DNA of 64,000 nucleotides from Phycisphaerae bacterium (GTDB taxonomy: Bacteria > Planctomycetota > Phycisphaerae > UBA1845 > Fen-1342), in assembly GCA_028279405.1 (NCBI GenBank), contig JANQNU010000035.1, positions 1-64,000 on the forward strand, written 5' to 3'. This document shows, piece after piece, positions 8,652 to 16,671 of the stretch. Below the pieces are notes generated by a model, which was not told the DNA's origin, made no database searches, and worked only from the letters and a program-made list of their open reading frames with translations. A program made the translations under genes and the position numbers. Numbering within the stretch: position 1 is the first letter of the stretch; the number at the start of each line of letters is the position of its first letter.

Positions 8652-10553
8652 TTAATTCTCCGTTTCGGACTTCGCGGGTCGTGTTCGGTCCCGTGCGGCG
8701 AGGTACACCATGAGAATTGAGAGGTCCGAGGGGTGGACGCCGCTGACCCGTGAGGCCTGGCCGAGATTGCGCGGTCGGACCGCGGACCATCGCTCGACGG
8801 CTTCGCGGCGCAGGTGCGGCACACCTTCGTAGACCAGCGATGTCGGAATTGCCCGATCTTCCAGTTCGCGGAACGAGTCGATCAGGCGCTGTTGGCGACG
8901 GATGTAGCCGGAATACTTGATATCGACCAATACCCGTTGCCAAAGGGCTTCGTCCGCCGCGCTTCGGCCCAGCGTCGGGAACGCCGTCCGAAAGCGCGTC
9001 CCGTCCTCTTCGGGGCGCTTGAGCCAGGCGGCGATCGGTCGGCCGTCGACGATCGTGCGGTCCGCGATGGCGTGCCAGCGCTGGAGTCGCTCCTGGCGTG
9101 TCGAGAACGCGGCCCAGCACGCGTCGTCCACGAGCCCCACCTCGCGACCGATCGGGGTCAAACGGGTGTCTGCATTGTCGTAGCGCAGGTGGAGGCGGTG
9201 TTCGGCGCGGGAGGTGAACATCCGGTAGGGTTCGAGCACCCCGCGCGTGACGAGGTCGTCGATCATGACGCCGATGTATGCCTGGTCACGCTGCAGGATC
9301 AACGGTTCCCGGCCTTGCACGAATCGGCTGGCGTTGATGCCTGCGATCAGCCCCTGGCCTGCGGCTTCCTCGTATCCGCTGGTTCCGTTGATCTGGCCTG
9401 CGAGCAGGAGACCACGAACTCGCTTCGTCATCAGCGAGGCATCGATCTGCACGGGTGGTACGAAGTCATACTCGACGGCATATCCCCACTGCACGATGCG
9501 CGCTTGCTCGAGCCCGGGCATGCCGTTGACGACTCTCTGTTGGACGTCCTGCGGAAGCGATGTACTGATGCCGTTGAGGTATAGCCGGTCGGCGTCGCGC
9601 GTTTCCGGTTCGACGTAGACTTGATGCCGTTCCTTGTCGGCGAACCGTACGACCTTGTCTTCGATGCTCGGACAGTAGCGCGGTCCGGGCGATTCGATCT
9701 GCCCTGAGAACATCGGCGCGCGGTGCAGGTTGTCGCGGATCAGCGCGTGTGTCGCTGGGTTCGTATACGTCAGCCAGCATTGGATCTGCGGCTGGGTGAT
9801 GCGCTCGGTTCGTAGCGAGAAGGGCGCCGGTTCGGGATCGCCGGGCTGCGGCTCGAGTTGACGAAGATCGACGGAGTCCGCCGACACGCGCGGCGGCGTG
9901 CCGGTTTTCAGTCGACCGAGCTCCAGTCCGAGCGTAGCCAGGGACCGGCTCAGCCCGGCTGCGGCAGCCTCACCGACCCGCCCACCAGGCGTCTGGCGTT
10001 CGCCGCAGTGCATGAGCGCGCCAAGGAACGTGCCGGAAGTGATGACGACGGCCGGGGCGCGCAGCTGCGTTCCGTCGTTCAAGACGACACCCGTGACCCG
10101 ATGGCGGACGATTCCGTCGTCGAGCGGCTCGGTTAGCAACTCGTCGACGCCGGCCTCGACGATCGAGAGGTTCGGGCAGCCTTCGAGGTGGCGTCGAACG
10201 ATTCTCGGATAAGCGTCGCTGTCGCATTGCGCCCGCGGCGCCCAGACCGCCGGACCCTTACGCCGATTGAGCATCCGGAACTGGATCCCGGCTTCATCCG
10301 CGGCGATGCCCATGATGCCGCCGAGCGCGTCGATCTCGCGGACCATCTGACCTTTTCCGATGCCGCCGATTGCAGGGTTGCACGACATCCGGCCAATCGC
10401 GTCGCGATTGAACGTGACCATCGCAGTCGATGCGCCAATCCGCGCAGCAGCCCAGGCGGCTTCGGCACCGGCATGGCCGCCGCCGACGACGATGACGTCG
10501 AATTCTCGATCCCGATGCGACACGGCACAATCCCCGCGCCGGGGCGCACCCAT
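8652..10553 (-). CDS. mnmG: tRNA U34 carboxymethylaminomethyl synthesis enzyme MnmG
   Basis: MnmG (GidA) is the FAD-binding partner of MnmE in making cmnm5U34 in certain tRNAs. The 633-residue protein has the dinucleotide-binding VVGGGHAGAEAA motif near the N-terminus, the family signature GRMSCNPAIGGIGKG, KTGTPPR, and the second signature GQINGTSGYEEAAGQG. The C-terminal helical domain (YSGYIRRQ, then HPSDLSILMVYL) is intact. The ATG at 10553 has a poor Shine-Dalgarno; an in-frame GTG at 10523 (GGGGA eight bases upstream) would remove ten non-conserved residues. No mnmE is nearby. Confidence 0.96.
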   Translation of the reverse strand: MGAPRRGDCAVSHRDREFDVIVVGGGHAGAEAAWAAARIGASTAMVTFNRDAIGRMSCNPAIGGIGKGQMVREIDALGGIMGIAADEAGIQFRMLNRRKGPAVWAPRAQCDSDAYPRIVRRHLEGCPNLSIVEAGVDELLTEPLDDGIVRHRVTGVVLNDGTQLRAPAVVITSGTFLGALMHCGERQTPGGRVGEAAAAGLSRSLATLGLELGRLKTGTPPRVSADSVDLRQLEPQPGDPEPAPFSLRTERITQPQIQCWLTYTNPATHALIRDNLHRAPMFSGQIESPGPRYCPSIEDKVVRFADKERHQVYVEPETRDADRLYLNGISTSLPQDVQQRVVNGMPGLEQARIVQWGYAVEYDFVPPVQIDASLMTKRVRGLLLAGQINGTSGYEEAAGQGLIAGINASRFVQGREPLILQRDQAYIGVMIDDLVTRGVLEPYRMFTSRAEHRLHLRYDNADTRLTPIGREVGLVDDACWAAFSTRQERLQRWHAIADRTIVDGRPIAAWLKRPEEDGTRFRTAFPTLGRSAADEALWQRVLVDIKYSGYIRRQQRLIDSFRELEDRAIPTSLVYEGVPHLRREAVERWSAVRPRNLGQASRVSGVHPSDLSILMVYLAARDRTRPAKSETEN

Positions 10554-11078
10554 TGAGTGTCGTCCCCGGAGAAAAACGCAAACCGAGATGATACGCGTTT
10601 CGCGAGGCCGATGTCTACGTTGAGTAGCCTCGCTTGCGCTCGGGACTCCCGTAGGCGGGCGGGACGCCCGCCCCGCCCTTGGGCCTATTGGTGCCGTGGC
10701 GCCGGACCTCTGAATCCGGTGTTCGACCTGAGCTTGCGGACCTCAGCGTCCGGTGTCCGGATTCTCGATGCGCCGGACCGGGACGTCCGGCGTTACGCGA
10801 ACGGGTGGCACTGGAGGATTTCGCTGAAGTTGAGTAGCGCAGGCTGATTGGGCCTTCTGGGTGGCACTGGCGGCTTGTCCGCCAGTGTTGGGAACGTACG
10901 TTTGATCAAGTCGCTAGTGGATTCAGCGAATACCGCGCAAGCACCTTCTGAACACTGGTAGCAAGCTACCAGTGCCACCCGGTCGGCCTCGCTCGCGCTC
11001 GCGGCTCTGGTTCTAGTAGGGGCTCGGTCGCGTTGTCCCCTTGCAAAGGGGCACGTCGGCACCCAGAATGCTGCCCGG
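10554..11078. repeat. Repeat-rich intergenic region with a cluster of palindromes
   Basis: This 525-base gap holds no credible gene. It contains a series of imperfect palindromes: GGCGGGC/GCCCGCC near 10655; CCGGA/TCCGG near 10703; CGGAC/GTCCG near 10740; GCCGGAC/GTCCGGC near 10775; ACTGGCGG/CCGCCAGT at about 10866-10886; and ACTGGTAGC/GCTACCAGT at about 10953-10972. The last two share the flank GGGTGGC but have different stems that still pair. The cluster is REP/BIME-like and separates mnmG from the divergent kmo gene. Confidence 0.65.
10904..10980 (-). repeat. Dispersed repeat, copy B
   Basis: Read on the minus strand this begins GGGTGGCACTGGTAGC, contains the complete palindrome ACTGGTAGCAAGCTACCAGT, and ends in CTAGCGACTTGATC. 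It matches copy A at 5510-5586 along about 75 bases. Copy B keeps the full palindrome that copy A has partly lost. Confidence 0.7.
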
Positions 11079-12401
11079 ATGAGCAAGCCGCGAGTAACGA
11101 TTGTGGGTGCCGGGTTGGGTGGCGCGTTGATGGCGTGCTATCTGGGTCGGGCGGGCTACGAAGTCGAACTCTTCGAACGTCGACCGGACCCGCGATCGGG
11201 CAAGGTTGTCGGGGGCCGTTCGATCAATCTCGCGCTATCAATTCGCGGCATCCATGCGCTGCACGAAGTGGGACTGGCCGATCAAGTGCTCGCGCTCGCT
11301 GTCCGGATGCCGGGGCGCATGATCCATGCGCCGGACGGTCGTCTCTCATACCAACCTTACGACAAAGACCCGGACCGCGCGATCAACTCGGTTTCGCGCG
11401 CCGGGTTGAACCAGCTACTGGTCGAGACGGCAGAGCGGATGCCGAATGTGACCGTACGGTTCGACCATCGTTGTCAGGATGTCGATCTGGACGGCGGCCG
11501 CGCGGTGCTCGTCGACAACGAGAGCGGTGCGGAGGTTCGTTCGACCGGCGATCTGCTGATCGGGGCGGACGGGGCCTTCTCGGCGATTCGGGCACGGATG
11601 CAGCGTCTGGATCGGTTCGACTATCAGCAGGCGTATCTGGCGCACGGCTATAAAGAACTGACGATCCCGCCTGCCACGGGTGGCGGTTTTCGGATCGAAC
11701 GCAATGCGCTGCACATCTGGCCTCGGCGCTCGTACATGATGATCGCGTTGCCGAATCCGGACGGTTCGTTCACCTGCACGTGTTTCTGGCCGTTTAGTGG
11801 GCCGAATGGCTTCGATCGGTTGCAGACAGACGAACAGATCATGTCGTATTTCGAGACGCATTTTCCCGACGCGGTGCCGCACATGCCCACGTTGGTCGAT
11901 GACTTCAAGACGAATCCGACGTCGTCACTGCTTACCGTTCGATGTGCACCGTGGCATTACCGTGACAGGGTGGTGCTGCTTGGCGATGCGGCGCACGCCG
12001 TGGTGCCGTTCTACGGACAGGGTATGAACTGCGCGTTTGAGGACTGCACGGAGCTGAACCGGTGTCTTCAGCAGCACGTTGATGTCGGGACGGCGCTGGC
12101 GAGCTACTCTGCGGCGCGCAAGGAAAACGCTGACGCGCTGGCCGATCTGGCATTACACAACTTCATCGAGATGCGCGACCATTCTGGCTCGGCCGCGTTT
12201 CGAGCGCGCAAGGCTATCGAACGGATCCTGCATCGGTTCGTGCCGGGCTATACGCCCTTGTATACGATGGTGACCTTTACACGCACCCCGTACTCCGAAA
12301 CGGTCCGCAAGGCCCGCCATCAGGATCGGGTGGTACTGTGGGCGCTCTTGTCGCTCGTTTTCGTCGTCGGCGTTGCCGTGATTCTGGCGGTCCTGCCATG
12401 A
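11079..12401 (+). CDS. kmo: Kynurenine 3-monooxygenase
   Basis: KMO hydroxylates L-kynurenine to 3-hydroxykynurenine using NADPH and FAD. The 440-residue protein has the FAD-binding GAGLGGAL motif (residues 10-17), the family motif GRSINLALS, and the second FAD motif GDAAHAVVPFYGQGMN. The C-terminus ends in a single hydrophobic helix (VVLWALLSLVFVVGVAVILAVL), matching the membrane anchor known in this family. The gene lies 49 bases before tryptophan 2,3-dioxygenase on the same strand, so the two catalyse steps of tryptophan breakdown or of NAD synthesis from tryptophan. Kynurenine formamidase, kynureninase and 3-hydroxyanthranilate dioxygenase are not in the window. Confidence 0.95.
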   Translation: MSKPRVTIVGAGLGGALMACYLGRAGYEVELFERRPDPRSGKVVGGRSINLALSIRGIHALHEVGLADQVLALAVRMPGRMIHAPDGRLSYQPYDKDPDRAINSVSRAGLNQLLVETAERMPNVTVRFDHRCQDVDLDGGRAVLVDNESGAEVRSTGDLLIGADGAFSAIRARMQRLDRFDYQQAYLAHGYKELTIPPATGGGFRIERNALHIWPRRSYMMIALPNPDGSFTCTCFWPFSGPNGFDRLQTDEQIMSYFETHFPDAVPHMPTLVDDFKTNPTSSLLTVRCAPWHYRDRVVLLGDAAHAVVPFYGQGMNCAFEDCTELNRCLQQHVDVGTALASYSAARKENADALADLALHNFIEMRDHSGSAAFRARKAIERILHRFVPGYTPLYTMVTFTRTPYSETVRKARHQDRVVLWALLSLVFVVGVAVILAVLP

Positions 12402-12450
12402 TCACGAGCGCGGATTGATGCGGTAACGAGTGTAGTCGAGGGATATCCTG

Positions 12451-13272
12451 ATGAACGAGAACGAGCATCTTCCGCCGGCAACGCCGAAGAAGGCGATTAC
12501 CTACGCCAGCTATCTTCGCGTGGACGAACTGCTGGCACTACAGTCACCCGTGTCGGACCCGCCGGAGCACGACGAGACGCTGTTCATCATCATCCATCAG
12601 GTCTACGAGCTGTGGTTCAAGCAGATGCTGCACGAGCTCGAGAAGGTCAAGCGAGATTTTCGGGAGAACCATTTGTACGGCGCGATGGCGACGCTCAAGC
12701 GCTGTCGGATGATCATGAAAACGCTCGTTCAACAGCTGGATATTCTCGAGACCATGACCCCGACGGACTTCAACAGCTTCCGCGAAAGGCTCGAGACGGC
12801 CTCCGGGTTTCAGTCCGCGCAGTTTCGTGCAGTCGAGTTCATGCTGGGGTACAAGCGCCCCAACATGCTCGGCTTCCACGAGCCGGGTGGACCGGGCCAG
12901 GCATTGTTGCAACATCACTTGCAAATGCCGAGTTTGGTTGATTGTTTTTATGCTTTCCTGATTCATCGCGGATACTCGATTCCGGTCGAACTGTTGGAAC
13001 GCGACTTGACCCAACCGACGGAAACGAACGCGCAGGTGCAGGACGCACTGCTCGACATTTACCGGACTAAGCCTGATCTCGCGAACCTCTTGGAGCTGAT
13101 GACGGACTTTGACGAGGGGCTGCAGGAGTGGCGCTACCGGCACGTCAAGATGGTTGAACGAACGATCGGGCACAAGCCGGGGACCGGTGGGAGTCCTGGT
13201 GCAGACTTCTTGCGCGCGACGCTATTCAAGCCTGTGTTTCCGGACCTTTGGGCGATGCGCCATCGGCTATAG
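12451..13272 (+). CDS. kynA: Tryptophan 2,3-dioxygenase
   Basis: TDO opens the indole ring of L-tryptophan to N-formylkynurenine with a heme cofactor. The 273-residue protein shows the substrate-site motif IIIHQVYELWFKQML (His near residue 50), the arginine in GFQSAQFRAVEFMLG, and the heme-ligand histidine in RTIGHKPGTGGS near the C-terminus. GGGATATCCTG just before the ATG gives a moderate ribosome binding site. It follows kmo in an apparent two-gene operon, the reverse of pathway order. Confidence 0.96.
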   Translation: MNENEHLPPATPKKAITYASYLRVDELLALQSPVSDPPEHDETLFIIIHQVYELWFKQMLHELEKVKRDFRENHLYGAMATLKRCRMIMKTLVQQLDILETMTPTDFNSFRERLETASGFQSAQFRAVEFMLGYKRPNMLGFHEPGGPGQALLQHHLQMPSLVDCFYAFLIHRGYSIPVELLERDLTQPTETNAQVQDALLDIYRTKPDLANLLELMTDFDEGLQEWRYRHVKMVERTIGHKPGTGGSPGADFLRATLFKPVFPDLWAMRHRL

Positions 13273-13601
13273 CGCCTGAACTTGCGCGGTTTGAGCGAGT
13301 TTGGGATTTGCGATGCGTTCGATCCAGATCTTGGGTTGTCCAATAAAAACTGTTGCTGTTCTGTTGGCGTGCGTGCGGGCAGGCGGGGCCCGGAAAAAAG
13401 TGGGGTGACGGGTGTTTTTCCGCAAGTTTTTCGGCGGCTCCGTCGATAGCTCTTCCAGAGCGAATGGGCGAAGGTGTGGGACGTACCCGCTGACGGAACA
13501 GCGTAGTTCGTAATCCGTGTTCCCCCCGCGGCTACAAGGGATGGAAGCCGACGGGCGGTGGGAGCGCGTCTGCCTGCGGGAGGCGCGAAAGGTGGTGTTC
13601 G
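13273..13601. other. Long leader / intergenic region before the FlgM-like gene
   Basis: These 329 bases hold no convincing gene. Short hairpins are visible (for example AGCTCTTCCAGAGC near 13450), and a GC-rich stretch occurs at about 13525-13590. I looked for a sigma28-type promoter; CGTCGATAG near 13441 is only a partial match and is not claimed. No known riboswitch is recognised. Confidence 0.4.
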
Positions 13602-13898
13602 ATGTTTGAGATTCAATCCAATCCAGCTGCTCTTACGGGCAATCGGTCGGTCTACGGGCGTGCGGACGCACTCGGTCAGGATCGTGCCGAAGCCCTCAAA
13701 GTCAGCTCGCAGGCGCCGGAGAGCGATTCGGTCGAGCTCTCCGATGCGGCTCGGCACTTCAAGCCGGAGGACAGCCAGGCGCAAGCGAAGGTGCTGTCGA
13801 TTCGAAGCGAGATTGCCAAAGGGACCTATGTGACCAAGGACAAGCTCGACTCGGTCGTCGACAAGCTACACGAGGTACTCTTCGGCGTGGCGGTTTAG
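13602..13898 (+). CDS. flgM: FlgM-like anti-sigma factor
   Basis: A 98-residue protein whose C-terminal half matches the sigma28-binding part of FlgM: an SVELSDAARHF segment (about 43-53), then a helix KVLSIRSEIAKGTYVTKDK and a final helix LDSVVDKLHEVLF. The N-terminal half is polar and probably disordered, as in FlgM, which is exported through the flagellar machine. Family knowledge predicts that it holds FliA inactive until the hook is complete. No flagellar genes lie beside it, which is unusual. GGTGG seven bases before the ATG is the only ribosome site seen. Confidence 0.75.
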   Translation: MFEIQSNPAALTGNRSVYGRADALGQDRAEALKVSSQAPESDSVELSDAARHFKPEDSQAQAKVLSIRSEIAKGTYVTKDKLDSVVDKLHEVLFGVAV

Positions 13899-13946
13899 AC
13901 CGGCGCAGTCGCCTAGGCAAGCGCAGCGCGAGGAAGAAGGACCACA

Positions 13947-13970
13947 AAGGGGCCGCAGGGCCCCTTCTCT
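13947..13970 (+). terminator. Likely terminator of the FlgM-like gene
   Basis: AAGGGGCC and GGCCCCTT pair around GCAG-type loop bases about 50 bases after the stop codon. The trailing CTCTATT is only moderately T-rich, so this is a probable rather than certain intrinsic terminator. Confidence 0.6.
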
Positions 13971-14028
13971 ATTGGTCGGGGGCGCGTCGAGTGTTCCCGG
14001 TTGGCGTCCGGCGGGGGAAAGTCGGGCC

Positions 14029-14069
14029 AAAAAAAAAAGCCCGGCGAGGTTGGCACTCCTCGCCGAGCT
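14029..14069 (-). terminator. Rho-independent terminator for the minus-strand gene
   Basis: On the minus strand AGCTCGGCGAGG pairs with CCTCGCCGGGCT (one mismatch) around an eight-base loop and is followed by ten T (14038-14029). It sits about 70 bases downstream of the small Cys-containing gene. Confidence 0.9.
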
Positions 14070-14137
14070 TTCGCAAGGCTCCCCGCGTGCAGCCGGTGAC
14101 CAAATCCCAGCCATCACGCGAGCAACAATCGTCTGGC

Positions 14138-14440
14138 TCAAGTCACGACGAACCGGTCCTTGAGCTTGCTCCACGCCGGACATTGCTCATGATCGCCGCA
14201 GCAGAGCTGCTGGATCTCTTCGAGGTAGATGTCCTGTGGCATTCCAATGTCTTTCCTCAGGTGGCACTTCAGCGTGATCCGCGGCCTGCCGGGCCGTCGC
14301 CCGGTCAGCAGATTCCGCAAATACACCTTGTTGCGACCCGCTGGGCATTTCATGTTGTCGTTCAGCTGCCGTTCCAGGATCGAGAGGTTGACGGACAACT
14401 CCTGCTCGGTCGGCGGCGGAATATGAAACGCTGCACTCAT
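14138..14440 (-). CDS. Hypothetical small Cys-containing protein
   Basis: A 100-residue protein of unknown function. Cysteines occur in NMKCPAG, LKCHLRK, LCCGDHEQCPAW; the spacing resembles a metal-binding site, but no named zinc-finger pattern fits. The middle is basic (LTGRRPGRPRITLK) and could touch nucleic acid. The ATG at 14440 has GGAAGGAG six bases upstream, much better than an adjacent GTG at 14443. A strong terminator follows, so this is a monocistronic, expressed gene. Confidence 0.7.
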   Translation of the reverse strand: MSAAFHIPPPTEQELSVNLSILERQLNDNMKCPAGRNKVYLRNLLTGRRPGRPRITLKCHLRKDIGMPQDIYLEEIQQLCCGDHEQCPAWSKLKDRFVVT

Positions 14441-14863
14441 CACGAACTCCTTCCCAGGTAACGAATGAATAAAATGAGTCCGGTTGTTGAGAGCTCGTGC
14501 CAGCCGACGAACTATTCACACGGGCCGAAGAGAATGCGGGCGCTTCATTCGCGCTAACTCGGCGCTGCGCGAGGGAAGGGCACACCGCTCAGAAAAAGCC
14601 TCAAGCGAAATCGGCGAGAAACAAACCGATACCGCAAACGCTTCTGCTGGGCGTCTCTTAGGTGCGAATCAGGTTGTCGGTGACAAACGGTTGAAGATGG
14701 GATGGATTAGATGTCGAACGATAAGTCGATAATCATTCAATGACTGCGGTTATGACATCCCGTTGTATGAAATACCGTTTCGTCTCCATTTCGATATCAT
14801 AGAGCGCCACGAATCGGGGCGCGATAATGTATCCAAAAAAGTCAAACAAATGATCTCGCTCGT
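14441..14863. other. Intergenic region, AT-rich in its right half
   Basis: About 420 bases between galE and the small Cys-containing gene. The part from about 14700 to 14860 is clearly more AT-rich than its surroundings. A minus-strand frame here (14733 up into galE) reads DHLFDFFGYIIAPRFVALYDIE-like sequence and could be a gene remnant, but it has no ribosome binding site of its own. No promoter or terminator is confidently seen. Confidence 0.35.
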
Positions 14864-15850
14864 CTATTCCGAAAATCCGCTCGGATTCTTGCGGTGCCAG
14901 GCCCATGCGGTCTGAAGGATCGCTTCGACATCGGTGAACTCCGGCTCCCACCGGAGCTCCGATTTGAGCTTCGACGGGTCGGCGTAAAGCGCCGGCGGGT
15001 CACCGGGACGCCGCGGCGCGGTCTCCGCCGGTATCGCGTGGCCCGTCACCTTGCGTGCCGCCTCAATCACCTCGATCACAGAGAACCCGTTACCGGTTCC
15101 GACATTATAGGACGAAAAAGTGCCCGGCTCGACGGCTTCGACGGCTTTGACGTGGGCAGTGGCCAGGTCTTCGACGTGGATGTAGTCGCGCACGCAGGAC
15201 CCATCTGGCGTGGGATAGTCGGTCCCGAAGATCTTGATCTGGTCGCGTTGGCCGAGTGGGACCTGGAGGATGAGCGGGATCAGGTGCGTCTCGGGGCTGT
15301 GGTCCTCGCCGATGGATCCGTCGCGGGCGGCTCCGGACGCATTGAAGTAGCGTAGTGCGGTTGCGCCCAGGCCCCAGCCCGCGCTGCAGTCCTGGAGCAT
15401 CAGCTCGACCGCGTACTTCGTGCAGCCGTAGGGGTTGATCGGCGATTTCGGCAGGTCTTCCGTGATCGGCAGGGTCTCGGGCACGCCGAAGATGGCGCAG
15501 GTGCTGCTGAACACGAAGCGTCGCAGGTTCGCTTTCTGCATGCACTCGAGCAGGCTGAGGGTGCCGGCGACATTGTTTCGGTAGTACATGAGTGGCTGGT
15601 CGACGGACTCGCCGACGTTCAGGAACGCCGCGAAGTGCATGACGGCATCGAATCGCTTGGCCTCGAAGACCGCCGAGATCTTCTGAGAGTCCGCCAGGTC
15701 TCCGACGACCAGTTCTGCTTCGGGTGCGACGGCGGCCCGGTGGCCGAAGCTGAGGTTGTCGTAGACGGTGACATCATGGCCGGCCCCGTTCAGGGCTCGC
15801 ACGCTGTGGCTGCCGACATACCCGGCCCCGCCGGTGACGAAAACACGCAT
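14864..15850 (-). CDS. galE: UDP-glucose 4-epimerase
   Basis: GalE interconverts UDP-glucose and UDP-galactose with tightly bound NAD and supplies galactose for envelope polysaccharides. The 328-residue protein has the NAD-binding GGAGYVGSH motif at the extreme N-terminus, the active-site Ser/Thr region FSSTCAIFG, the YxxxK pair in NPYGCTKYAVE, and the conserved ALRYFNASGA and RDYIHVEDLA motifs. The ATG at 15850 has AAAGGAG eight bases upstream and begins exactly at the MRVFVTGGAGYVG start of the fold. It is divergent from the DtxR-type gene. Confidence 0.95.
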   Translation of the reverse strand: MRVFVTGGAGYVGSHSVRALNGAGHDVTVYDNLSFGHRAAVAPEAELVVGDLADSQKISAVFEAKRFDAVMHFAAFLNVGESVDQPLMYYRNNVAGTLSLLECMQKANLRRFVFSSTCAIFGVPETLPITEDLPKSPINPYGCTKYAVELMLQDCSAGWGLGATALRYFNASGAARDGSIGEDHSPETHLIPLILQVPLGQRDQIKIFGTDYPTPDGSCVRDYIHVEDLATAHVKAVEAVEPGTFSSYNVGTGNGFSVIEVIEAARKVTGHAIPAETAPRRPGDPPALYADPSKLKSELRWEPEFTDVEAILQTAWAWHRKNPSGFSE

Positions 15851-16038
15851 TTGAAACGCTCCTTTGGTCCAACGGAGGCGTGCATCATCGCGGAAATACA
15901 AGGGGGGTCAAATGGACCGTGCGGATCGGACGCTCGGGCCGCATACCCGGTGCAGGCGGTACGCTTTTCCCGCGACGAGGCGTGCGAATTCGGCTAGAAT
16001 ATTCAATTACGAGGATTGCGTTAACCGGAGTCAGCAGC

Positions 16039-16584
16039 TTGGAAGTCTGGAAGGAATTCGACCACAACGGCATCAGCCACAGCGCCGCTCACCATTTGAT
16101 GGCGATCGACGACTTGGTGGGGCGCAAAGGATATGCGCGTGTATCGGACGTTGCCCGGCAGTTGGATATCACGCGCGGCAGCGTCTCGATCTCGCTCCGG
16201 CCGTTGAAGGATGCCGGCTTGGTCTTGCAGGACGAGAATCGTCATCTGCAACTCTCGGACGGCGGCCAGCGGTTGGTCGACGCGATCAAGACGAAGCGCC
16301 GACTGATGCAGCGGTTTCTAACCGACGTGCTGGGGATGGAAGCGGGACAGGCCGAGATCGATGCCTGCAAGATGGAGCATCTGCTCAGCAACGATGCAGC
16401 GCGACGGTTGCTATCCTTCCTTCGGTTCCTGGACACAGATAGCGCCGCGCCGCGGCAATTCTTTACGGCTTGGCATGAGTTCGACCCGTCGTGCAGCCAC
16501 GACTCCGCGAACTGTGCAAGCTGCGACGCCGGTGGAGGCTGCATGGCCGACCGCGTTGCGACGTCGACACGGCTGGATCGCTAG
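16039..16584 (+). CDS. DtxR/MntR-family metal-dependent regulator
   Basis: An approximately 181-residue repressor with an N-terminal winged helix (SAAHHLMAIDDL, VSDVARQLDITRGSVSISLRPL, AGLV) followed by a helical dimerisation/metal domain (KTKRRLMQRFLTDVLGM, ACKMEHLLS). This matches iron- or manganese-dependent DtxR/MntR proteins. The C-terminus carries the cluster CSHDSANCASCDAGGGC, which may bind a metal. There is no family ATG at the expected place; a TTG at 16039 with GGAG ten bases upstream gives a normal N-terminus, while an ATG at 15880 would add 53 non-family residues. No transporter gene is beside it, so its targets are unknown. Confidence 0.85.
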   Translation: MEVWKEFDHNGISHSAAHHLMAIDDLVGRKGYARVSDVARQLDITRGSVSISLRPLKDAGLVLQDENRHLQLSDGGQRLVDAIKTKRRLMQRFLTDVLGMEAGQAEIDACKMEHLLSNDAARRLLSFLRFLDTDSAAPRQFFTAWHEFDPSCSHDSANCASCDAGGGCMADRVATSTRLDR

Positions 16585-16671
16585 GCCCGCGGGCGATATG
16601 CCCTCCCCACCCTACTAGTAAATCCTGGACGGCCCGCTCGCGACAAGGCGACGCATTGCATGGCATGCCTG

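Noticed and set aside
13420-13450. Possible sigma28 promoter before the FlgM-like gene
   Set aside because: Only a partial -10 match and no proper -35.
14733-14906. Minus-strand frame in the AT-rich tail of the galE intergenic region with plausible protein-like sequence
   Set aside because: It overlaps galE in another frame and has no ribosome site; kept only as a possible remnant.
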